Part shown: positions 57,057 to 64,000 of the stretch, piece by piece
Numbering within the stretch: position 1 is the stretch's first letter
Layout of the letters: the number at the start of each line of letters is the position of its first letter
Origin: JAUVPY01 sp034412795
Lineage (GTDB): Bacteria; Chloroflexota; Anaerolineae; 4572-78; NAK82
Length of the DNA stretch: 64,000 nt
Direction: 5' to 3'
Assembly (NCBI GenBank): GCA_034412795.1
Contig: DAOUMD010000068.1
Location: 45,021-109,020 of the forward strand
Notes under the pieces: model-generated
The model's database searches: none
The model's input: the letters and a program-made list of their open reading frames with translations, nothing else
Told to the model about the DNA's origin: nothing
Translations under genes and position numbers: made by a program

Positions 57057-60014
57057 ATGGCTGGAGCAAACATCTTGATTGTTGAAGATGAGTGCGTCGT
57101 TGGCTTGGATATCAAAAGAACATTGGAGCGTCTTGGGTATACCGTACTTGCCGTCGTTGCCTCGGGAGAGGCAGCTATCCAACAGGCATCCGAGATTCAG
57201 CCAGACTTGGTTCTGATGGATATCAAGCTGAGGGGGCCAGTGGATGGCTTGGAAGCTGCTGAGAGAATCCGAGCCAAATTTGATACACCCGTGGTCTTTC
57301 TGACGGCATATGTCGATGACGCCACTTTGCAGCGAGCCCAGGCAAGTGAGTCGTTTGGGTATCTTCTGAAGCCATTTGAGGAGGGGGTGCTTCATACCAC
57401 CATCGAAATGGCTCTTTTCAAGCATAAGATGGAGAGGAGGTTGAAGGAGTCGGAAGAGAAGTACCGCCTGTTGGTGGAGAACGCTAATGAAGCCATTGTA
57501 GTAGTGCAGGATGGGATGCTGAAATTCCTCAATCCCAAAGTGGTGGAGATAATCGGCTATTCACGAGAGGAGTTAGCATCCTTGCCCTTCATAGAGCTAA
57601 TTCACCCAGTGGATCGCGATTTGGCACATGAGAATTTCTTGAGATGTCTCAATGGAAAAGAGACTTCCCAGATGTATGCTCTCAGGGTAATTCACAAAAG
57701 AGGAAATATCAGGTGGCTGGAGAGCAACGCAGTCGCAATCACGTGGGAAGGCAGGCCTGCCACCTTGAGTTTTCTGACTGACATCACGGAACGCAGGCAG
57801 GCGGAGGTTGAAAATGCCCGTCTGTATGCCGAGGTTCAGCAGAGGTTGGATGAACTAACTACCCTGAACAAGATCAGCCAGGCTGTTAACTCCAGTCTTG
57901 ACTTGCAAGAGACATTAACCCTCGTCACAGATCATTCAACCCGATTGCTTGGTGTGGCTGCGACCTCGGTGGCTTTGCGGGATAGGGGGGATTTGTTGTT
58001 CGCGGCCGCCTCTGGCGAGGCCGCGGAGTTTATCCGCGGTAAGCGGCTGGCGATGGGCCAGGGCATTGTGGGAAAGGTGGCTCAAGGCGGTGGACCCGCT
58101 TTGGTGCCAGATGTGTCGCAGGACTCCAGGTTTTGTGACAGCTTTGATGAGAAGAGCGGTTTCACCACCCGCTCGATTCTGTGCGTTCCACTACAAGTCC
58201 AGGGACGCACTATTGGCGCTATTGAGGCCATAAACAACAAGGACGTCGTTTTTAAAGAGGAAGACCTGGCGTTGTTGACTTCGCTGGCAGCGCCGGCAGC
58301 CACTGCCATAGAAAACGCACGCTTGCACGCCGAAACGGAACACCGTGCCGAACAGTTGGCTGTCCTTCACGAGTTGGACCGGGCTATTACCACTAGCTTG
58401 CGCATCACGGATGTGTATCAGGCGCTGGCCTGCCATGCCGGGCGATTGCTGTCCTACGATCACCTGTCTATCACTATGATAGAAGAGAATCGCGCACGTG
58501 TGGCCTATGTCACCGATCAGCGCAATGACTCCCTGTCGGCGGGGATTACGCTGTCGCTCCAGACCTCGTCCGTCGGTTGGGCGGCAGCCAAGGGGCAGCC
58601 TTTGCTGCGTCATAGCATTGCTAGCGATGGCCGTTTTTCTGGGGATCAGAAGCTGTTGGTTGACGGTATCGAATCAGTTATGGTCATCCCCCTGCGGGTG
58701 AAAGCCCGGGTCTTCGGCACATGCAACATCGGCAGCCGCCAGGTGGGAGCGTATAGCCCGGATGACCTGGCAGCCGCTCAACTTATGGCTGATATGTTGG
58801 CTGTTGCTATCGAGAACGCCCGTTTGTTTGAGGCAGAGCAGTGTGCTCGCCAGACCGCCGAGATATTGCGTGCTGCCAACCTGGCCTTTACCCAGACTCT
58901 TGATCTGGATGCCGTGCTTGAGGCCTTGTTAGATTACTTGGGGCAGTTCGTTCCTTATGACAGGGCCAAGGTCTTGCTGGTGGAGGATGACGCTCGTATT
59001 GTTGTGCGTGCAACGCGTGGCTTCGATGATGAGCAGTCTTATGCTGCTACTGAAGAAGCACAAACCAACCCCATCAACTATACAGTGCTAACAACTCGCA
59101 AGAGCCTCCTGATTCCAGATACCCATGAGTACCCAGGTTGGGAATGTTCTGTCGGCGAGGAACATATGCGCGGCTTAATAAGTGTGCCGTTGGTGACCAA
59201 TGGACAAGTCATTGGGTTGTGCACGCTGGAAACGGCGCAAGTTCGCTTCTTCGCCGAGCAACATCAAAGCCTGGCTGAGTCGTTGACCGCTCAGGCAGCG
59301 ATCGCCATTCAAAACGCCCGTCTCTTTGAGCAGGTGCGCATCGGGCGCGAGCGATTGCAGACGCTCTCTCGGCGCTTGGTGGAGGTGCAGGAGTCTGAGC
59401 GTCGCCACATTGCTCGTGAACTTCACGATCAGGCGGGCCAGACCTTGTCGTCGTTGATGGTTGGCCTGCGCTTGCTGGAGGAGGCGGCAGACGATAGCAA
59501 GGCCGTGGTTGCCCATATCGCTGGTCTAAAAGACACGATTGATAGCGTATTGGAGAGTCTGCATCAACTGGCCACAGATCTGCGACCCGCGAGCCTCGAT
59601 CACCTGGGGTTGGTCGCGGCGCTCCGCCAATATGCCGAGGTGTTTGGCCGCCAGCACGACTTGGCTGTACAGTTCGAGACCGTGGGCCTCGATGGTGAGC
59701 GCCTGTCGCCGATGGTGGAGACGGCCCTTTATCGGATTGTTCAGGAAGCACTGACCAATGTGGTGCGGCATGCCCAAGCCACTCGTGCTGGCGTGCTTCT
59801 AGAACGGCAGGGCAACCGAGTGATTAGCATCGTGGAGGATGATGGTATTGGCTTTGATCTTGTGGCGGCGATGCGGAGCGGCCGTCTGGGGTTGTTGGGC
59901 GTGCAGGAGCGAGCCGAAATGCTGGGCGGTACCTTGGTCGTAGAGAGTGCGCCCGGAGCTGGAACTACTTTGGTTGTGGAGGTCCCTTATGTCCATTCGT
60001 ATTCTGATTGCTGA
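57057..60014 (+). CDS. Receiver-PAS-multi-GAF histidine kinase (HisKA_3 type)
   Basis: The 985-residue soluble protein has a receiver domain (VLMDIKLRGPVDGLEAAERI), then a PAS domain (about 140-260, ending LTDITERRQAEVE). Three GAF domains span about 280-770, linked by helices. A NarL-type HisKA_3 domain has His790 in RRHIARELHDQAGQ, and the ATPase domain has VQEALTNVVRHA and VEDDGIGF. The ATG at 57057 is chosen because AGGAAAGAG lies upstream and an earlier in-frame start overlaps the previous gene. It overlaps the LuxR-type regulator by 26 bp and is its likely kinase. Confidence 0.85.
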   Translation: MAGANILIVEDECVVGLDIKRTLERLGYTVLAVVASGEAAIQQASEIQPDLVLMDIKLRGPVDGLEAAERIRAKFDTPVVFLTAYVDDATLQRAQASESFGYLLKPFEEGVLHTTIEMALFKHKMERRLKESEEKYRLLVENANEAIVVVQDGMLKFLNPKVVEIIGYSREELASLPFIELIHPVDRDLAHENFLRCLNGKETSQMYALRVIHKRGNIRWLESNAVAITWEGRPATLSFLTDITERRQAEVENARLYAEVQQRLDELTTLNKISQAVNSSLDLQETLTLVTDHSTRLLGVAATSVALRDRGDLLFAAASGEAAEFIRGKRLAMGQGIVGKVAQGGGPALVPDVSQDSRFCDSFDEKSGFTTRSILCVPLQVQGRTIGAIEAINNKDVVFKEEDLALLTSLAAPAATAIENARLHAETEHRAEQLAVLHELDRAITTSLRITDVYQALACHAGRLLSYDHLSITMIEENRARVAYVTDQRNDSLSAGITLSLQTSSVGWAAAKGQPLLRHSIASDGRFSGDQKLLVDGIESVMVIPLRVKARVFGTCNIGSRQVGAYSPDDLAAAQLMADMLAVAIENARLFEAEQCARQTAEILRAANLAFTQTLDLDAVLEALLDYLGQFVPYDRAKVLLVEDDARIVVRATRGFDDEQSYAATEEAQTNPINYTVLTTRKSLLIPDTHEYPGWECSVGEEHMRGLISVPLVTNGQVIGLCTLETAQVRFFAEQHQSLAESLTAQAAIAIQNARLFEQVRIGRERLQTLSRRLVEVQESERRHIARELHDQAGQTLSSLMVGLRLLEEAADDSKAVVAHIAGLKDTIDSVLESLHQLATDLRPASLDHLGLVAALRQYAEVFGRQHDLAVQFETVGLDGERLSPMVETALYRIVQEALTNVVRHAQATRAGVLLERQGNRVISIVEDDGIGFDLVAAMRSGRLGLLGVQERAEMLGGTLVVESAPGAGTTLVVEVPYVHSYSDC

Positions 60015-60627
60015 TGACCATGGAGTGCTACGAGCCGGCCTGCGAGCTCTGCTGAGTGCTGAGTCTGAAATAGAAGTCGTAGGTGAGGCGGCCGACGGAA
60101 ATGAAGTGTTGGATTCAGTTGGAAAACTGTGTCCCGATGTAGTAGTCCTGGACATCAATATGCCAGGCCCGGATGGCATTGAGGTCACTCGACGATTAAG
60201 GGAATCATCCCCTGATACTCGCATACTCATCCTCACCGTACATGAGGATGAGAGCCTGTTGCGGGCGGCGATCCGCGAGGGGGCGTCAGGTTACATTGTC
60301 AAGCGTGCTGTCGGAACCGAACTGATCGATGCTATTTACGCGATCTGGCGCGGAGAATTGTACGTTCACCCGGCGATGACACGCGCTCTGCTGAAGGACT
60401 TGAATCCTACCCTGATCTCGGATGAAACACCTGTGGAGACGCTCACTCCTCGTGAGACCGAGGTTCTACGTCTCATCGCCGAGGGTCACACCAATCGCCA
60501 AGCCGCTGAGATTCTGACTATCAGCGTGCGTACTGTGGAGAGCCACCGGGCGAACTTGATGGGCAAGCTCGGACTGGACAGCCGGGTTGAGTTGGTGCGC
60601 TATGCCAAACGACACAGCTTCCTCTGA
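59989..60627 (+). CDS. NarL/LuxR-family response regulator
   Basis: The 212-residue protein has a receiver (D9-D10, phospho-Asp55 in VVVLDINMPGPDG, lysine in YIVKRAV) and a LuxR-type helix-turn-helix: LTPRETEVLRLIAEGHTNRQ, then SVRTVESHRANLMGKLGL. GGAGG precedes the ATG at 59989, inside the end of the kinase gene, so the pair is translationally coupled. It is the only DNA-binding regulator in the signalling cluster. Its targets are not visible here. Confidence 0.9.
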   Translation: MSIRILIADDHGVLRAGLRALLSAESEIEVVGEAADGNEVLDSVGKLCPDVVVLDINMPGPDGIEVTRRLRESSPDTRILILTVHEDESLLRAAIREGASGYIVKRAVGTELIDAIYAIWRGELYVHPAMTRALLKDLNPTLISDETPVETLTPRETEVLRLIAEGHTNRQAAEILTISVRTVESHRANLMGKLGLDSRVELVRYAKRHSFL

Positions 60628-60669
60628 ATAATGAACTGCTCTTGTACAGCGTTAGGTTAGCTCTCTGTG

Positions 60670-60704
60670 CCGGCTCCGTAGAAACTACGGAGCCGGTGTG
60701 CTTT
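60670..60704 (+). terminator. Rho-independent terminator after the LuxR regulator
   Basis: CCGGCTCCGTAG (60670-60681) and CTACGGAGCCGG (60685-60696) form a perfect 12-bp stem with a three-base loop, followed by TGTGCTTTTC. It separates the first kinase-regulator group from the CBM48 and hybrid-kinase genes. Confidence 0.75.
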
Positions 60705-60846
60705 TCTCTCCGTAGCCTTCCCCGGGATAAGTCCCTCCCAAAATCCAGGTTTTTTACCCTTTTCTACCAGCCTCTTTGCTAATATACTCGATAGTGAGAA
60801 CTTGAACTGAATTACGAAAGGCGTTCGAAGAAAGCGGGTGTGCCTG

Positions 60847-61176
60847 ATGATTCAAAAAAGCTATGTGGAAGCCAATGGGAAAACGTTTGCTCGTGTGACG
60901 TTCACGCTTCCCCGCAGCACCAGGTCCGAAGTCATCTTTTTAGTGGGCGATTTTAACGATTGGAGTCCTACGTCGCACCCATTTCGACGTGATCACGTCG
61001 GAAGGTGGACCCTGACACTTGATCTAGAATTAAGGCGGACCTACCAGTTTCGCTATCTACTTGATGATGGGGAATGGATGCACGATGCCCAGGCCGATGC
61101 TTTCGTATTCAATCCTCAGGGGAGCGACAACTTCGTCGTTGTCACTGATCCAGGCTTTAAGCGCTATGATGAGTAG
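60847..61176 (+). CDS. Free-standing glycogen-binding (CBM48/AMPK-beta-like) domain protein
   Basis: The 109-residue protein is almost entirely one carbohydrate-binding domain: FTLPRSTRSEVIFLVGDFND, then WSPTSHPFRRD, then GRWTLTLDLELRRTYQFRYL, then WMHDAQADAFVFNPQGSDN. The G-D-F-N-D-W and Y-x-F-R-Y features are those of CBM48 and AMPK-beta glycogen-binding domains. No enzyme is attached. The ATG at 60847 is chosen; a GTG at 60838 is possible. It lies 39 bp before a hybrid histidine kinase gene on the same strand, so it may be a sensory partner that reports glycogen or starch, but that is inference. Confidence 0.8.
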   Translation: MIQKSYVEANGKTFARVTFTLPRSTRSEVIFLVGDFNDWSPTSHPFRRDHVGRWTLTLDLELRRTYQFRYLLDDGEWMHDAQADAFVFNPQGSDNFVVVTDPGFKRYDE

Positions 61177-61215
61177 TTGCCGCGTGCGAGAAGGGACAAT
61201 CGAGAAGGGGTTAGT

Positions 61216-63117
61216 ATGGTAGCCAAATCGAGGATTCTTGTTGTCGAGGATGAGGGTATAGTTGCTCTGGACATACGGGGCCTTCTGAGAAATCTGGGAT
61301 ACGAAGTTTCAGCTATTGTCTCTTCTGGAGAGAAAGCTGTCGACAGTACAGCAAAGACGAATCCCGATTTGGTACTGATGGATATCAAGTTGAAGGGGAG
61401 GATTGACGGTGTGGATGCGGCTGAGCAAATCCGGGCCGAGTTTGATATTCCCGTCGTCTATCTGACGGCGTATGCCGATGAAGCCACTCTGCAGCGAGCC
61501 AAGGTCACCGAGCCATTTGGTTATCTCATCAAACCCTTTGAGGAAAGAGAATTACAGACTGCCATCGAGATGGCGCTCTACAAACACGAGATGGAAAAGA
61601 GGCTGAGAGAGAGCGAGCGATGGCTGAACACCATCCTGAACAGTATTGGCGATGCAGTGATTGCTACTGATGCTAAAGGCGCCATTGTCTACGTCAACCT
61701 TGCCTTTGAACACATCACTGGCTACAGTGGTGTCGAGGTAATCGGCAAGAACCCGAGTCTACTCAAGAGCGGCAAACAAGATGCCACCTTTTACAAGAAG
61801 TTATGGGCGTCCATCACCGCCGGTCGGGTATGGCGCGGGCGCTTCGTCAACAAGAGGAAAGACGGCACTTTGTATACCGCAGACACTGTCATCACGCCGG
61901 TGCGCAATAAGAGCGGTGACGTAGTGAACCACATAGGACTGCAACGCGATGTGACACGCGAGTTACAATTAGAGGAGCAATGTCGCCAGGCGCAGAAGAT
62001 GGAGGCCATCGGTCAATTGACAGCCGGTATTGCCCACGACTTCAACAATCTGCTCATAGTCATCAACGGCTTCGCCGAACTTATACGACATGAACTACCC
62101 CAGAACGATCCGCTTCAGGAATTGGTTTCAGGGATTTCCCGCTCAGGCCAGCGCAGCGCCGACCTGGTTAACCAATTGCTGGCATTTTCCCGTAAGCAGA
62201 TCGTCAAGCCAAGGGTGCTGGATCTTAACGCCGTCGTAGCCAAGATGGACAGTATGCTGTCGCGTGTCATTGGTGAACATATTCAGATGCAAACCATTCT
62301 CGCGCCCGGGTTATGGCCGGTCAGTATAGACCCGACGCAGTTTGAGCAGGTCATCCTCAACTTGGCAGTCAATGCCCGCGATGCTATGCCCGCAGGTGGT
62401 AAGTTGACCATTGAAACGACCAATGTCGCGCTGGACGAGCAACTCACTGCTGATCGCCTTGAGATGCAGCCGGGTGATTATGTGCTGTTGGTCGTCAGCG
62501 ACACAGGGATTGGCATGAGCGATGAGATAAAGGCACACGTCTTCGAGCCCTTCTTCACCACCAAGAAAGTGGGAGAGGGGACCGGTCTAGGGCTGGCTGC
62601 CGTCCACGGCATCGTCAAGCAGAATGGTGGCCATATCTCGGTGTATAGCGAAGAGGATCACGGTACCACCTTCAAGATATATCTGCCGCGCGTAGAGGAG
62701 GCTGTGCCATCTCTGGTTCGCCCAGTGGCCAAGGCAGACGCACCGTCCGGAAATGAGACAATTCTCTTGGTCGAGGATGACGCATACGTGCGTGAGCTGG
62801 CGCGACGTGTTCTAGAGGCGAATGGCTATACCCTACTGGAGGCACAGAATGGTCAGGAGGCGTTAGAACTGGCTGCGAGTCATTTGGGCCCCATCCACCT
62901 GCTGCTGACCGATGTGGTGATGCCGGGTATTAGTGGTCGGGAGCTGGTAAGCCAACTGACCCGCATACGGACCGATTTCAGAATCCTCTTTATGTCCGGT
63001 TATACCGAGGAAGCAATTGCACATCATGGTGTCTTGGTTCCGGGCGTCGAGTTACTGCAAAAGCCTTTCAGCCCTATGGTCTTGATGCGCAAAGTGCGAG
63101 ATATGTTGGATAGATGA
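61216..63117 (+). CDS. Hybrid histidine kinase: receiver-PAS-kinase-receiver
   Basis: The 633-residue soluble protein has an N-terminal receiver (LVLMDIKLKGRIDGVDAAEQ) closely similar to that of the 57057 kinase. A PAS domain follows (about 135-250). HisKA has His274 in AGIAHDFNNLL, the ATPase domain has VILNLAVNARDAM and GTGLGLAAVHG, and a second receiver lies at the C-terminus (about 515-630; LLLTDVVMPGISG). It belongs to the NtrB-like AHDFNN group of hybrid kinases. AGAAGGGG precedes the ATG at 61216. The next kinase fragment begins one base after its stop. Confidence 0.87.
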   Translation: MVAKSRILVVEDEGIVALDIRGLLRNLGYEVSAIVSSGEKAVDSTAKTNPDLVLMDIKLKGRIDGVDAAEQIRAEFDIPVVYLTAYADEATLQRAKVTEPFGYLIKPFEERELQTAIEMALYKHEMEKRLRESERWLNTILNSIGDAVIATDAKGAIVYVNLAFEHITGYSGVEVIGKNPSLLKSGKQDATFYKKLWASITAGRVWRGRFVNKRKDGTLYTADTVITPVRNKSGDVVNHIGLQRDVTRELQLEEQCRQAQKMEAIGQLTAGIAHDFNNLLIVINGFAELIRHELPQNDPLQELVSGISRSGQRSADLVNQLLAFSRKQIVKPRVLDLNAVVAKMDSMLSRVIGEHIQMQTILAPGLWPVSIDPTQFEQVILNLAVNARDAMPAGGKLTIETTNVALDEQLTADRLEMQPGDYVLLVVSDTGIGMSDEIKAHVFEPFFTTKKVGEGTGLGLAAVHGIVKQNGGHISVYSEEDHGTTFKIYLPRVEEAVPSLVRPVAKADAPSGNETILLVEDDAYVRELARRVLEANGYTLLEAQNGQEALELAASHLGPIHLLLTDVVMPGISGRELVSQLTRIRTDFRILFMSGYTEEAIAHHGVLVPGVELLQKPFSPMVLMRKVRDMLDR

Positions 63118-63118
63118 G

Positions 63119-63736
63119 ATGAAGAATATCTTTCAAAAGTTATTGCTGTTGGCGGAAGTTCGTACCGGGGAAACGGAGTTGAGCCCGCTGGCGATGGGAA
63201 GCTTGGTGACCGAGGCACAGCGGCGTTTGGCCTGTTTGACGAAGGAATACCAGGCCGAGATCACCTTGCCCGACACCTGGCCGCTAGCGTTGGGTCATGG
63301 ACTGTGGGTCGAAGAGGTGTGGGTCAGTTATCTCAGTAATGGCATCAAGTATGGTGGCCAGCCGCCGCGCTTGGAACTGGGCGCAACGGTGCAATCGGAC
63401 GGCATGGTATGCTTCTGGGTACGTGACAACGGCCGCGGGCTGACGCCCGAGGAACAGGCCCGGCTATTCACGCCGTTCACCCAGCTAAGCCAAGTCCGTG
63501 CCACAGGACACGGATTGGGCCTGTCCATCGTGCAGCGTATCGTGGAAAAGCTCGGGGGACAGGTCGGGGTTGAGAGCGAGGTGGATCAAGGGAGTGTCTT
63601 TTATTTCACATTACGGCAGGCGGGGGGTGAGATATCAGATGGACCTTGTTCCACAGATGTGCCCGGATTTAGGCAACCGGCCGGGTCCCAGCGTGCTTTC
63701 AGACGACACATCAACGGCAACGTCTCGGGTACGTAG
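63119..63736 (+). CDS. Histidine kinase ATPase-domain protein lacking the phosphoacceptor domain
   Basis: The 205-residue protein begins within what is usually the link between phosphoacceptor and ATPase domains (MKNIFQKLLLLAEVRTGETE). It then has a complete HATPase domain: EEVWVSYLSNGIKYGG (N box), VRDNGRGL (G1), GHGLGLSIVQRI (G2) and GSVFYFTL. There is no HisKA histidine. Normal kinases end soon after FTL, but this frame runs about 35 residues further, antisense to the oxidase gene. It is probably a truncated kinase or an ATPase subunit working with the hybrid kinase. Confidence 0.7.
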   Translation: MKNIFQKLLLLAEVRTGETELSPLAMGSLVTEAQRRLACLTKEYQAEITLPDTWPLALGHGLWVEEVWVSYLSNGIKYGGQPPRLELGATVQSDGMVCFWVRDNGRGLTPEEQARLFTPFTQLSQVRATGHGLGLSIVQRIVEKLGGQVGVESEVDQGSVFYFTLRQAGGEISDGPCSTDVPGFRQPAGSQRAFRRHINGNVSGT

Positions 63737-64000
63737 CCCCAGCGGTCGAAATCGCCATAGCTCTTGCCATTGGATGACACCACCAGCGCGTAGCCACCCA
63801 GCGCCAGAGCCGGCTCACGCAGCGCCAATACCTGCCCCATCTCCGCCGGACGGACGTAGATCAGCCCACTGGTGAAATCGACCACGTGTGGCGTCAAGTC
63901 TCTGTTCAGTGTTGACTCGTTGGCCTCCAGGTAAGCCGCCAGGTCCTTGGGGGGGAGACCCAGGCGGCCATAGATGTCGCTTTCCCGCAGCAGTTCAGCC
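63601..64000 (-). CDS. C-terminal part of a GlcE-like FAD-binding oxidase (partial)
   Basis: On the minus strand a frame is open from the right edge to the stop at 63601. The visible 132 residues include YGRLGLPPKDLAAYL, HVVDFTSGLIYVRPAE and CRLKARWDPAGCLNPG. The last is the typical K..fDP.g.lNPG end of FAD-linked oxidases of the GlcD/GlcE family, which oxidise glycolate or lactate. The first domain with the FAD site lies outside the window. About 25 residues follow the usual end, and the last 136 bp are antisense to the truncated histidine kinase gene. Confidence 0.75.
   Translation of the reverse strand, partial: AELLRESDIYGRLGLPPKDLAAYLEANESTLNRDLTPHVVDFTSGLIYVRPAEMGQVLALREPALALGGYALVVSSNGKSYGDFDRWGYVPETLPLMCRLKARWDPAGCLNPGTSVEQGPSDISPPACRNVK

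Noticed and set aside
1..64000. tRNA or rRNA genes
   Set aside because: I found no T-arm/anticodon-arm combination or rRNA core sequence on either strand by eye; a tRNAscan run would settle this.

Overview
The window most likely comes from a member of the Chloroflexota (Anaerolineae-like), probably anaerobic. This rests on several signs rather than on a marker gene. Three very large secreted proteins end in the same short tail (FPLIYK, YLPLVIK, YLPIVLKD), which I associate with secreted proteins of this phylum. There is a tungsten-type aldehyde ferredoxin oxidoreductase operon and there are four radical SAM enzymes. The intergenic repeats are of kinds I associate with such genomes. No rRNA, tRNA or CRISPR array was seen.

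Layout. (1) 1-11148, plus strand: a cell-surface polysaccharide or glycoconjugate cluster with the end of a polysaccharide deacetylase, GDP-mannose 6-dehydrogenase, a GT4 glycosyltransferase, two FemAB/GNAT-like aminoacyl- or acyltransferases, an ATP-grasp ligase, a CapK/PaaK-like adenylating enzyme, a methyltransferase remnant, an MmgE/PrpD protein and an asparagine-synthase-like protein without the glutaminase cysteine. (2) 11455-20385: two paralogous giant secreted proteins with calcium-binding thrombospondin-type-3 repeats and a transglutaminase-like core. (3) 20467-24441: L-ribulose-5-phosphate 4-epimerase, ribulokinase and a PfkB sugar kinase. (4) 24468-30922: a PhoB/PhoR-like two-component system and a two-gene operon (membrane protein with zinc ribbons, VIT-vWA protein). 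Both units are preceded by 11-bp-phased Pho-box-like repeats. (5) 31510-35715, minus strand: an operon of aldehyde ferredoxin oxidoreductase, a cofactor-modifying radical SAM enzyme and two MoaD/ThiS-like proteins. It is driven by a consensus promoter and a leader of about 360 nt that contains an intrinsic terminator. (6) 35744-43191: housekeeping and accessory genes (TatD nuclease, a DUF559-like endonuclease, SixA, a methyltransferase, an O-methyltransferase fragment, DinB, Nudix, and a membrane protein fused to a spermidine-synthase domain). (7) 43513-45657: a 40-residue-repeat beta-propeller protein. (8) 45724-55249, minus strand: radical SAM enzymes (one with a Tat/lipoprotein leader), an EF-Tu-domain-2-like protein, a BNR-repeat/glycoside-hydrolase protein cut by an in-frame TGA, FmdB, an IscU-like scaffold, small membrane and lipoproteins, and DUF1858. 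(9) 55415-63736: a signalling cluster of four histidine kinases, one LuxR-type regulator and a free-standing glycogen-binding (CBM48) protein. (10) At the right edge, the end of a GlcE-like FAD oxidase runs in from the opposite strand.

The strongest candidates for something not yet described are the structured leader of the tungsten-enzyme operon, the Pho-box-controlled zinc-ribbon/VIT-vWA pair, the exported radical SAM enzyme, and the TGA-split surface hydrolase. The intergenic regions also hold several palindromic mobile elements, two of them with visible target-site duplications.
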